Of a DNA stretch of 31,167 nt, positions 7,479 through 15,066 are shown in pieces; within the stretch, counting starts at the first letter, position 1, and each line of letters begins with the position of its first letter. Under the pieces are notes generated by a model. It was given only the letters and a program-made list of their open reading frames with translations, was not told the DNA's origin and searched no databases. Both the position numbers and the translations under genes were made by a program. Origin of the DNA: an uncultured Duganella sp. (lineage in GTDB: Bacteria; Pseudomonadota; Gammaproteobacteria; Burkholderiales; Burkholderiaceae); assembly GCA_946482635.1 (NCBI GenBank), contig CAMLSG010000038.1, forward strand, positions 1 through 31,167, read 5' to 3'.

Positions 7479-9643
7479 TCGCCATCAGAACCCTGAAGCG
7501 CTTGTGCCGCCAGGCTAGCGTTGTGCTGGCACTGGCCGGCAGCGCAGCCGTTGCGCAGGCCCAGCAAGGCAACGCGATCGAATCGATCACGGCCAACCAG
7601 CAAGGCAGCAATGTGATCGTGAAGATCGCGATGAAGGAAACGCCGCAAAAGCTGCCGATCGGCTTTGCCATCACCAACCCGGCCCGTATCGCGCTTGATT
7701 TCGGCCAGACCGTCAATGCCACCGGCAAGACCAGCCAGGACCTGAATATGGGCGACCTGGCCAGCGTCAACGTGGTGCAAGCCGGCGACCGTTCGCGCCT
7801 GGTGTTCAACCTGAAGCGCACGCTGAACTACGCCACCGCGCTGGACGGCAAGAACGTGATCATGACCATCGACGCTTCGGGCGGCGTGGCGCAGGCGGTG
7901 GACGGCCGCGGCCTGCCGGTCGCAGCGGCCAAGCCGGCGGCGCCGGCGCCTGTCGGCAAGCAAGCGCTGCGCGATATCGACTTCCGCCGCGGTAACAATG
8001 GCGAAGGCCGCGTCGTGATCGACCTGCCGAACAACCAGGTTGCCGTCGACGTGCGCCAGACCCCGAACGGTGTCGTGGTGGACTTCCTCAAGACCACCGT
8101 GCCGGAAACCCTGCGCCGCCGCCTGGACGTGACCGACTTCGGCACGCCCGTCAACCGCATCACCACCGTCCCGCAAGGCGACAACGTGCGCATGACGGTG
8201 GAAGCGCATGGCCTGTGGGAGCAGAGCGTGTACCAGAGCGACACGCAGCTCGTGGTCGACGTCAAGCCGATCAAGGAAGACCCGAACAAGCTGGTGCAGG
8301 GTAGCCAGGGCTACCGCGGCGAAAAACTGTCGTTCAACTTCCAGAACGTGGAAGTGCGCGCAGCGCTGCAGGCGATCGCCGATATCTCGGGCCTGAACAT
8401 CATCACCAGCGACAGCGTGCAGGGCAACCTGACCCTGCGCCTGAAGGAAGTGCCGTGGGACCAGGCGCTGGACGTCGTGCTGCAGGCCAAGGGCCTGGAC
8501 ATGCGCAAGAACGGCAATGTGCTGTGGATCGCGCCGAAAGAAGAATTGCTGACCAAGGAAAAGCTGGAACTGGAACAGAAGGCCCAGATCGCTGACCTGG
8601 AGCCGCTCAAGTCGGAGATCTTCCAGCTCAACTATCAAAAAGCCGAAGCGTTCAAGACCGTGTTTGGCATCGAAGGCGGCGGCGACGCCAAGAACCGCAT
8701 CCTGTCCAAGCGCGGCAGCGCGATCATCGAATCGCGTACCAACCAGCTGTTTGTGACCGACATCGCGGCCAAGCTCGATGAAGTGCGCAAGCTGATCCAG
8801 AAGACCGACATCGCGACCAAGCAAGTGCTGATCGAAGCACGTATCGTGGAAGCGTCCGATACCTTTACCCGCAACCTGGGCGCCAAGCTGGGCTTTGCCG
8901 ACATGCGCGCCATCCGCGGCGGCGATGCCGGCTGGAGTGTCGGCAACGGCAACAACCGCGTTGGCCTGACCGGCAACATGACCGGTATCGGCCAGCAGAC
9001 GGGCATCGTGAAAGTGGACGATGGCCAGGGTTCCTATAACAACACCCAGTTCATCAACCTGCCGGCGGCATCGATCAACGGCGCCCAGGCCGGCAGCCTG
9101 GCAGTCAGCCTGTTCAACGCGGCAGCCAATCGCTTCCTGAACCTGGAACTGTCGGCCCTGGAAGCGGACGGCGCCGGCAAGATCATCTCGAGCCCACGCG
9201 TGGTGACCGCCGACAAGGCGCCTGCCGTGATCGAGCAGGGCGTGGAACTGCCATACCAGGTGGCGACTTCTTCCGGCGCGACCTCGATCGTGTTCCGCAA
9301 GGCCAACCTGAAACTGGACGTGATCCCGCAGATCACGCCGGACGGCAATGTGGTGCTGGAAGTTGATGTCAACAAGGACTCCGTGGGCCAGGAAACCCGT
9401 GCCGGTTTCGCGATCGACACCAAGCACGTCAAGACCCAGGTGATGGTGGAAAACGGCGGCACCGTGGTGCTGGGCGGTATCTACCAGCAGACCGAACGTA
9501 ACGTCACGGCCAAGGTGCCGGTGCTGGGCGATGTGCCGATCCTGGGCAACCTGTTCAAAACGAATTCGCGTACCAATGACAAGACTGAACTGCTGGTCTT
9601 CATTACGCCAAAGATCGTTACCGACCGCCTCTCCGCGCGTTGA
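7475..9643 (+). CDS. pilQ: Type IV pilus secretin PilQ
   Basis: A 722-residue outer-membrane secretin through which the pilus fibre leaves the cell. A Sec signal peptide ends near AVAQAQQ (about residue 30). Two AMIN domains (about 32-130 and 165-270) bind peptidoglycan. An N0/STN domain (LSFNFQNVEVRAALQAIAD) and an N1/KH-like domain lead into the secretin channel, which begins at VLIEARIVEASDTFTRNLG and carries the conserved ISSPRVVTADKAPAVIEQG and the hallmark VPVLGDVPILGNLF near the C-terminus, then TELLVFITPKIV. Length is typical. Last gene of the pilMNOPQ overlap chain; a 35-base gap with no clear terminator follows. A 674-codon antisense frame opposite it is a shadow. Confidence 0.97.
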   Translation: MIAIRTLKRLCRQASVVLALAGSAAVAQAQQGNAIESITANQQGSNVIVKIAMKETPQKLPIGFAITNPARIALDFGQTVNATGKTSQDLNMGDLASVNVVQAGDRSRLVFNLKRTLNYATALDGKNVIMTIDASGGVAQAVDGRGLPVAAAKPAAPAPVGKQALRDIDFRRGNNGEGRVVIDLPNNQVAVDVRQTPNGVVVDFLKTTVPETLRRRLDVTDFGTPVNRITTVPQGDNVRMTVEAHGLWEQSVYQSDTQLVVDVKPIKEDPNKLVQGSQGYRGEKLSFNFQNVEVRAALQAIADISGLNIITSDSVQGNLTLRLKEVPWDQALDVVLQAKGLDMRKNGNVLWIAPKEELLTKEKLELEQKAQIADLEPLKSEIFQLNYQKAEAFKTVFGIEGGGDAKNRILSKRGSAIIESRTNQLFVTDIAAKLDEVRKLIQKTDIATKQVLIEARIVEASDTFTRNLGAKLGFADMRAIRGGDAGWSVGNGNNRVGLTGNMTGIGQQTGIVKVDDGQGSYNNTQFINLPAASINGAQAGSLAVSLFNAAANRFLNLELSALEADGAGKIISSPRVVTADKAPAVIEQGVELPYQVATSSGATSIVFRKANLKLDVIPQITPDGNVVLEVDVNKDSVGQETRAGFAIDTKHVKTQVMVENGGTVVLGGIYQQTERNVTAKVPVLGDVPILGNLFKTNSRTNDKTELLVFITPKIVTDRLSAR

Positions 9644-9678
9644 GACGAATATAGTGTCATCAGATTAAAGGAAAGAAC

Positions 9679-10119
9679 ATGGCAAACGTAGTATTCCGAA
9701 AACTGTCCGGTTTGGTAGGCGCGCTGGCTTGCGCCGGCCTGCTGGCGGCGTGCGGCGGCGGCGGCGGCAACCCTGGCGCCAGCGTCACCAACCCCGATCC
9801 GCTGACTCCGAAGGCGGCCAATGTCGTGGTGATCCCCAGCTCCTATACCATTGCCGCATCCGGTACCGAGGAAGTGACGATCACCGCCATTGTCAAGGAT
9901 AGCGGCAACCAGGCCGTGCCTAACGCCACCGTCCTGTTCAGTACCAGTGCCGGCACCATCAGCAACAACGGTGGGACCACGAACAGCAATGGCGAGGTCA
10001 GCGAGAAATTGAGTGTAAAAGGCGTCAACCAGCCAGCGGGCCTGGAAATCAAGATTTCCGCGGGCGTCAAGGGCGTCGACAGCGTGACTTCCAACACCAT
10101 CATCATCAAGACGGTGTAA
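9679..10119 (+). CDS. Putative Ig-like (Big-1 type) surface lipoprotein
   Basis: A 146-residue protein, not recognised as a named gene. Residues 1-25 are a lipoprotein signal with lipobox LLAAC, followed directly by five glycines, a feature often seen in surface-exposed lipoproteins. The rest resembles one bacterial Ig-like domain of the invasin/intimin type: EEVTITAIVKDSGNQAVPNATVLFSTSAG in outline, then a GEVSEKLSV strand and a terminal VTSNTIIIKTV strand. AAAGGAAAG at 9667-9675 is a strong ribosome binding site for the ATG at 9679. It lies between pilQ and aroK, which are commonly adjacent, so it looks inserted; a role with the pilus is only a guess from position. Confidence 0.8.
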   Translation: MANVVFRKLSGLVGALACAGLLAACGGGGGNPGASVTNPDPLTPKAANVVVIPSSYTIAASGTEEVTITAIVKDSGNQAVPNATVLFSTSAGTISNNGGTTNSNGEVSEKLSVKGVNQPAGLEIKISAGVKGVDSVTSNTIIIKTV

Positions 10120-10130
10120 GCGGGACCGGT

Positions 10131-10157
10131 GCAGCGCCTGCCCGCGCAGGCTGCTGC
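10131..10157. other. Hairpin between the Ig-like lipoprotein and aroKB
   Basis: GCAGC (10131-10135) pairs with GCTGC (10153-10157) and GCCTGC (10136-10141) with GCAGGC (10146-10151), leaving a CCGC loop and one bulged T at 10152. That is 11 paired bases with no following T-run, so it is not a classical terminator on the plus strand. A TATCAT at 10172-10177 could be a weak -10 for aroKB; the aroKB ATG at 10184 has no Shine-Dalgarno sequence. Confidence 0.5.
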
Positions 10158-10183
10158 CGCGCAATTTGCGCTATCATGCGTGA

Positions 10184-11830
10184 ATGCAAAATGTTTACTT
10201 AGTTGGATTGATGGGGGCGGGCAAGACGACGATTGGTCGCCAGCTCGCCCGCAAGCTGGGCTTGCGGTTTGTCGATTCCGATCATGAAATCGAAAGCCGC
10301 ACCGGCGCCTCGATTCCCTGGATTTTCGAAATCGAAGGCGAACCGGCCTTTCGCCGGCGCGAAGCGGAGGTGATCCGCGAGCTGACCGGCCAGCAGGGCA
10401 TCGTGCTGGCCACCGGCGGCGGCGCCATCCTCAATGAAGCCAGCCGCGCCCTGCTGCAGGAACGCGGCACCGTCATCTACCTGCGGGCGTCGATCAACTC
10501 GATCCTGGCGCGCACCGCGCACGACAAGAACCGGCCCTTGCTGCAGACGGCCGATCCCCGCAAGAAACTCGAAGAACTGCTGGCGCAGCGCGAGCCGCTG
10601 TATATGGACATGGCCGACCTGGTCATCGACACCGGCCGCCCCAACGTACAATCGATGGTGCAGAACATCATCAACCAGCTCGACGCGCTGGCCTGCCAGG
10701 CCGCGCCCAACTGCGTGACCAAAGCCCAACCCGCCATGAACGAACAAACCAATATCCTGCTCAACGTCGACCTGGCCGAGCGCAGCTACCCGATCGCCAT
10801 CGGCCCTGCGTTGCTGGACGATGCCAGCCTGCTGGCCAGATACGTGGGCGGCAAGAAGGTCGCCATCGTTTCCAACGACACTGTGGCGCCGCTGTACCTG
10901 GAGCGCGTGCGCGCCCCGCTGGCCGCTGCCGGCAAGGAAGTGATCGAAGTGGTGCTGCCCGACGGCGAAGAACACAAGCACTGGGAATCGCTGATGAAGG
11001 TGTTCGATGCGCTGCTGGCCAACAAGGCCGACCGCAAGACCACCCTGGTGGCCCTGGGCGGCGGCGTGATCGGCGACATGACCGGCTATGCGGCTGCGTC
11101 GTACATGCGCGGGGTGGATTTCGTGCAGGTGCCGACCACCTTGCTGTCGCAGGTCGATTCTTCAGTGGGCGGCAAGACCGGCATCAACCATCCGCTGGGC
11201 AAGAACATGATCGGCGCCTTCTACCAGCCGAAGGCGGTCATTGCCGACACCACCACGCTGGAAACGCTGCCGGTGCGCGAACTGTCGGCCGGCCTGGCGG
11301 AAGTGATCAAGTACGGCTGCATCATCGACGTGCCGTTTTTCGAATGGATCGAGGCGAACATGGGCCTGCTGATGGCGCGCGACAAGTGCGCCCTGGCGTA
11401 TGCCATCGCCCGGTCCTGCGAAATCAAGGCCGACGTGGTGCGCCAGGATGAGCGCGAAGGCGGCCTGCGCGCCATCCTGAATTTCGGCCACACCTTCGGG
11501 CACGCCATCGAGGCCGGCATGGGCTACGGCGCCTGGCTGCACGGCGAGGCGGTCGGCTGCGGCATGGTGATGGCAGCCGACCTGTCGCAGCGCCTGGGCT
11601 TCATCGACAGCGCCACGGTGGAACGCATCCGCGACCTGGTCGCGGCAGCCGGCCTGCCGATCGCGGCCCCTGGCCTGGGCACCGAACGCTGGCTGGAACT
11701 GATGGAGGTGGACAAGAAGAACGAGGGCGGGGCAATCAAGTTCATCCTGCTCGACCCGCTGGGCAAGGCCCGCATCACGACGGCGCCGCAAGACCTGCTG
11801 CTGCAAACCCTGGCTGCCTGCACGGAATAA
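10184..11830 (+). CDS. aroKB: Fused shikimate kinase / 3-dehydroquinate synthase (AroK-AroB)
   Basis: One uninterrupted 548-codon frame carrying two shikimate-pathway enzymes. Residues 1 to about 172 are shikimate kinase: Walker A GLMGAGKT at 8-15, DSD at 31-33 for shikimate/Mg binding, the GGGA loop (LATGGGAIL) and the lid segment RPLLQTADP. Residues from about 185 are 3-dehydroquinate synthase: NAD-binding [53 protein letters not shown], and zinc ligands in [19 protein letters not shown] and [10 protein letters not shown]. In most relatives aroK and aroB are adjacent separate genes; here no stop separates them. The in-frame ATG at 10736 ([11 protein letters not shown]) looks like the old aroB start but has no Shine-Dalgarno sequence. 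The stop is 1 base before the dgt ATG. Confidence 0.93.
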   Translation: MQNVYLVGLMGAGKTTIGRQLARKLGLRFVDSDHEIESRTGASIPWIFEIEGEPAFRRREAEVIRELTGQQGIVLATGGGAILNEASRALLQERGTVIYLRASINSILARTAHDKNRPLLQTADPRKKLEELLAQREPLYMDMADLVIDTGRPNVQSMVQNIINQLDALACQAAPNCVTKAQPAMNEQTNILLNVDLAERSYPIAIGPALLDDASLLARYVGGKKVAIVSNDTVAPLYLERVRAPLAAAGKEVIEVVLPDGEEHKHWESLMKVFDALLANKADRKTTLVALGGGVIGDMTGYAAASYMRGVDFVQVPTTLLSQVDSSVGGKTGINHPLGKNMIGAFYQPKAVIADTTTLETLPVRELSAGLAEVIKYGCIIDVPFFEWIEANMGLLMARDKCALAYAIARSCEIKADVVRQDEREGGLRAILNFGHTFGHAIEAGMGYGAWLHGEAVGCGMVMAADLSQRLGFIDSATVERIRDLVAAAGLPIAAPGLGTERWLELMEVDKKNEGGAIKFILLDPLGKARITTAPQDLLLQTLAACTE

Positions 11831-11831
11831 T

Positions 11832-12962
11832 ATGGAAGAAACGCTCGCCCCCTACGCAGCACATTCTGACAAGGGGCGCGGCCGCCGCTTCCCCGAAGCG
11901 CCGCACGCCTCGCGCTCGCAATTCCAGCGCGACCGCGACCGCATCATCCATTCGACCGCCTTCCGCCGGCTCGAATACAAGACCCAGGTCTTCCTCAACC
12001 ACGAAGGAGACCTGTTCCGCACCCGCCTGACGCACAGCCTGGAAGTGGCCCAGATCGGCCGCTCGCTGGCGCGCAACCTGCGCCTGAACGAAGACCTGGT
12101 GGAAGCCATCGCGCTGGCGCACGACCTTGGCCACACCCCGTTCGGCCATGTGGGGCAGGATGTGCTGCACGAATGCATGAAGGAGCACGGCGGCTTCGAG
12201 CACAACCTGCAAAGCCTGCGCGTGGTGGACCTGCTGGAAGAGCAGTATGGCGCCTTCGACGGCCTGAACCTGATGTTCGAGACGCGCGAAGGCATCCTGA
12301 AGCACTGTTCCGTCAACAACGCGCGCCTGCTGGGCGACGTGGCGCAGCGCTTCCTCGACAAGACCCAGCCTTCGCTGGAAGCGCAACTGACCAACCTGGC
12401 CGACGAGATCGCCTACAACAGCCATGACATCGACGATGGCTTGCGCTCCGGCCTGATCTCCATTGCGCAACTGGAGGAAGTGGATTTCTTCGGCCGCCTG
12501 TGGCGCGAAGTGCAGGCGGCTCATCCCGGCCTGGCCGGCCGCCGCGCGATCTACGAAACCCTGCGCCGCCTGATCACTGCGCTGGCCGATGACCTGATCG
12601 CCACCTCGCAAGAGCGCATCGCCGCCCACGGCCCGCAAAGCATGGACGACGTGCGCGCCGCGCCGCCGCTGATCCGCTTCTCCGACCAGATGCGCAAGGA
12701 CGCTACGGAGCTGAAGCGCTTCCTGCACGAGAACCTGTACCGCCATTACAAGGTGAACCGCATGCGCCTGAAGGCCAGCCGCATGGTACGCGAGCTGTAC
12801 GAAGCGTTCACCGCCGACCCGTCGCTGCTGCCGCCCGATTACCGCACCGGGCGTGGGGACGCGAGCGGCCAGGCGCGCCGCGTTGCCGACTACATTGCCG
12901 GCATGACCGACCGCTATGCCATCGCCGAGCACCGCCGCATTTACTCGCTGGAAAACCTCTAG
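11832..12962 (+). CDS. dgt: Deoxyguanosinetriphosphate triphosphohydrolase-like protein (HD domain)
   Basis: A 376-residue dNTP triphosphohydrolase of the Dgt type, which cleaves dGTP or other dNTPs to the nucleoside and triphosphate. The HD-superfamily metal site is visible: His68 in [15 protein letters not shown], His97-Asp98 in [13 protein letters not shown], and the later Asp in [16 protein letters not shown]. The N-terminal [22 protein letters not shown] and [10 protein letters not shown] are family signatures. Length fits the short (about 370-380) bacterial group rather than the roughly 500-residue E. coli enzyme. It directly follows aroKB (1-base gap), the aroB-dgt order common in betaproteobacteria. 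Confidence 0.94.
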   Translation: MEETLAPYAAHSDKGRGRRFPEAPHASRSQFQRDRDRIIHSTAFRRLEYKTQVFLNHEGDLFRTRLTHSLEVAQIGRSLARNLRLNEDLVEAIALAHDLGHTPFGHVGQDVLHECMKEHGGFEHNLQSLRVVDLLEEQYGAFDGLNLMFETREGILKHCSVNNARLLGDVAQRFLDKTQPSLEAQLTNLADEIAYNSHDIDDGLRSGLISIAQLEEVDFFGRLWREVQAAHPGLAGRRAIYETLRRLITALADDLIATSQERIAAHGPQSMDDVRAAPPLIRFSDQMRKDATELKRFLHENLYRHYKVNRMRLKASRMVRELYEAFTADPSLLPPDYRTGRGDASGQARRVADYIAGMTDRYAIAEHRRIYSLENL

Positions 12963-12991
12963 TCTTGCATCGGCGCTTGCAGCAGGTTAAT

Positions 12992-13018
12992 CTTCTGGCA
13001 ATTCCAACTTGCCAGAAG
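12992..13018. promoter_or_regulatory. Perfect 10-bp hairpin at the TMEM175-homologue start
   Basis: CTTCTGGCAA (12992-13001) and TTGCCAGAAG (13009-13018) form an exact 10-bp inverted repeat around a 7-base loop (TTCCAAC). The right arm contains the only purine-rich candidate ribosome binding site (AGAAG), and the ATG begins 4 bases later at 13023. There is no T-run, so it is a poor intrinsic terminator. It could hold back translation, stop the dgt transcript with help, or bind a dimeric protein as DNA. Confidence 0.75.
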
Positions 13019-13022
13019 TATC

Positions 13023-13658
13023 ATGACCGACACTACCGCGATCGCAGGCGCCAGCCCGCAACTCAGCAAACACCGCATTGAGGCCCTGGTCGACGGCATT
13101 TTCGCCGTCGCCATGACGCTGCTTGTCATCGAACTGAAACTGCCCGAGCATGTGCACGCCACCAGCAGCGCCGAACTGCTGCATGTGCTGGGCGAACTGG
13201 CGCCGACCTTCTTTTCCTGGCTGGTCAGCTTCCTGGTGCTGGCCATCTTCTGGGTCGGCAATCACCGCCTGTACAGCTATGTGCGCCACGTCGACGGCCC
13301 TTTGCTGTGCTACACCATCCTGATGCTGGCCGGGGCCAGCCTGCTGCCGTTCGCGTCCGCCGTGAATGGCCGCTTCCTGTCGCAGCTCGCGCAGTCGGTG
13401 TATGCGGTGGTGATGACCCTGATGGCGATCGGCTCCCTGCTCGTGGCCACGCGCATCTATCGCCATCCGGAGCTGTGCTCGCATCCGATGGATAAGGCGA
13501 CCTATGCTGGCGTCTGCATCCGCCAGGGCACGTTGGTGGCGATTGCCGCGCTGACGGTAGTCCTGGCCGGCGTGCTGCCAGGCGCCGCCAACTTTGCCTT
13601 CCTGCTGCTGGTCCTCGGCCGTCCATTGAGCAAGCTCCTGACGCGTCGCCTGCGCTAA
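13023..13658 (+). CDS. TMEM175 / DUF1211 family putative potassium channel
   Basis: A 211-residue integral membrane protein with about six hydrophobic helices. The first helix holds the family signature near residue 18: RIEALVDGIFAVAMTLLVIE, corresponding to the R...FSDGVFAI...TLL pattern of TMEM175-type channels, with the usual FSD reading LVD here. Bacterial TMEM175 proteins are leaky potassium channels lacking the TVGYG filter. Other helices lie at about 62-85 (FFSWLVSFLVLAIFWVGNH), 95-115, 122-142 and 170-195. The family and topology are well supported; ion selectivity is not. It may be transcribed alone or from the dgt transcript; its start lies against the 12992-13018 hairpin. Confidence 0.83.
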   Translation: MTDTTAIAGASPQLSKHRIEALVDGIFAVAMTLLVIELKLPEHVHATSSAELLHVLGELAPTFFSWLVSFLVLAIFWVGNHRLYSYVRHVDGPLLCYTILMLAGASLLPFASAVNGRFLSQLAQSVYAVVMTLMAIGSLLVATRIYRHPELCSHPMDKATYAGVCIRQGTLVAIAALTVVLAGVLPGAANFAFLLLVLGRPLSKLLTRRLR

Positions 13659-13728
13659 GCCTGGGCTTGCTTGAAGTCCTCCCTAGCCGGGCGCAAAATG
13701 GTCCCATGGCGTTCGGTCAGGAGGGCCT

Positions 13729-13965
13729 ATGGTTGACGAACAAGAAGAAGTTTCCTTGGCAAACGAGCGCCGCCATGCCGCAATTGAGCGCGATGTTGCG
13801 ATCATCAAGTCCAATTACGCAAAGAAGGAAGACATTTCGAGACTTGAAACCCAGATGGCGCGCATGGAAACACGCTTGGTCAAATGGGTGATTGGCGCGA
13901 TGGCCGCGAGCATCGTCAGCGTCATCGGAACTGCTTTGAACCTTGCGAAACTCTTTATCTCCTGA
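13729..13965 (+). CDS. Small coiled-coil protein with C-terminal membrane helix
   Basis: A 78-residue hypothetical protein. Residues 1-50 are charged and heptad-like (RRHAAIERDVAIIKSNYAKK, then a Glu/Arg/Met-rich stretch), and residues 52-77 form one membrane helix (VIGAMAASIVSVIGTALNL). AGGAGGG at 13719-13725 is an excellent ribosome binding site, which argues that this is a real gene. The stop lies 6 bases from the stop of convergent mutY, with no terminator between. Such tail-anchored coiled coils are common hypothetical proteins; it resembles in design, though not obviously in sequence, the protein at 25952-26308. Confidence 0.75.
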   Translation: MVDEQEEVSLANERRHAAIERDVAIIKSNYAKKEDISRLETQMARMETRLVKWVIGAMAASIVSVIGTALNLAKLFIS

Positions 13966-13971
13966 ACGCGA

Positions 13972-15066
13972 TCAGAACATGCGCGCCTGGGCGCGTTCGC
14001 CGAGCAGGTCGAGCAGGAGTTTCTTGATCGGGGCGGGCAGGGCAGCGTCGGGGATGGCGGCAGCATCGAGCCACACGTAGCGGCCTTCGCCGGCCAATGC
14101 GGCGCGGCTGGCAAGCGTCACCAGCAATGGATGGATGTGCAGCTTGTAGTGCGTGAAGACGTGTACTACAGGCAGCAGGCGCTCCAGCGACTCCATCGGA
14201 CCGAAGGGATGCACGGCTGCTGCCACGGCGCCATCGTCAGGCGTATCGGCTTCGGCGAGGTGGCCCGCCAGTTCGGGCAGCGACAGCAGGCCGCCCCAGA
14301 TGCCGCTTGCGGGGCGCTGTTCCAGCAGCACCTGGCCGCGATCGACGACCAGCAGCATGTGCGCCGACTTTTCCGGCGTGGCCTTCTTGGGCTTGCGTAC
14401 CGGCAGTTCGGCGGTGCGGCCGGTGGCGAAAGCCACGCAGCGCGGCTGCATCGGGCAGCGTTCGCAGGATGGGCTGCTGCGGGTGCATAGCGTTGCCCCC
14501 ATGTCCATCAAGCCCTGCGTATAGGCTTCGATGCCCTCGGCCGGCGCCAGCGCTTCAGCGCGGGCCCACATGGCTTCTTCGGTCTTGCGTTCGCCGGGAT
14601 AGGTATCGATGCCGAACACGCGCGCGAACACGCGCTTCACATTGCCATCCATGATGGCGGCGCGGCGGCCGGCGGAAAATGCCGCGATGGCGGCTGCGGT
14701 GGAGCGCCCGATGCCTGGCAGCTCGGCCAGCAAAGCCGGATCGGAAGGGAATACGCCGCCATATTCCGCCACCACGCGCTGCGCGCACTTGTGCAGGTTG
14801 CGGGCGCGGGTGTAGTAGCCCAGGCCGGCCCACTGCGCCATCACATCTTCAACGGGAGCGGCGGCCAGCGAAGCGAGGGTCGGGAAGCGCTCCAGGAAGC
14901 GCGCGTAATAACCGAGCACCGCCGACACCTGCGTCTGCTGCAGCATGATTTCGGACAGCCACACCAGGTAGGCGTCGCGGGTGTTCTGCCACGGCAGGTC
15001 GTGGCGTCCATATTCCTTTTGCCACGCAACCAGCGTGGCGGAAAAGCTCGGGTCTTCGTACTGCAA
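13972..15066 (-). CDS. mutY: Adenine DNA glycosylase MutY
   Basis: A 364-residue base-excision repair enzyme that removes adenine mispaired with 8-oxoguanine. The HhH-GPD domain has catalytic Glu39 in WLSEIMLQQTQ and Asp140 in IMDGNVKRV; the helix-hairpin-helix reads LPGIGRSTA. The [4Fe-4S] ligands C194-x6-C201-x2-C204-x5-C210 match the E. coli spacing exactly. The C-terminal NUDIX-like domain begins near HMLLVVDRGQVLLEQRP and recognises 8-oxoG. The start is TTG at 15066-15064, set by alignment to the usual N-terminus; it immediately follows the TAA of the upstream GTPase gene in the same frame. Confidence 0.95.
   Translation of the reverse strand: MQYEDPSFSATLVAWQKEYGRHDLPWQNTRDAYLVWLSEIMLQQTQVSAVLGYYARFLERFPTLASLAAAPVEDVMAQWAGLGYYTRARNLHKCAQRVVAEYGGVFPSDPALLAELPGIGRSTAAAIAAFSAGRRAAIMDGNVKRVFARVFGIDTYPGERKTEEAMWARAEALAPAEGIEAYTQGLMDMGATLCTRSSPSCERCPMQPRCVAFATGRTAELPVRKPKKATPEKSAHMLLVVDRGQVLLEQRPASGIWGGLLSLPELAGHLAEADTPDDGAVAAAVHPFGPMESLERLLPVVHVFTHYKLHIHPLLVTLASRAALAGEGRYVWLDAAAIPDAALPAPIKKLLLDLLGERAQARMF

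Noticed and set aside
7403..9427. 674-codon minus-strand open frame opposite pilQ
   Set aside because: PilQ is complete on the other strand with all secretin motifs; the antisense product has no recognisable domain.
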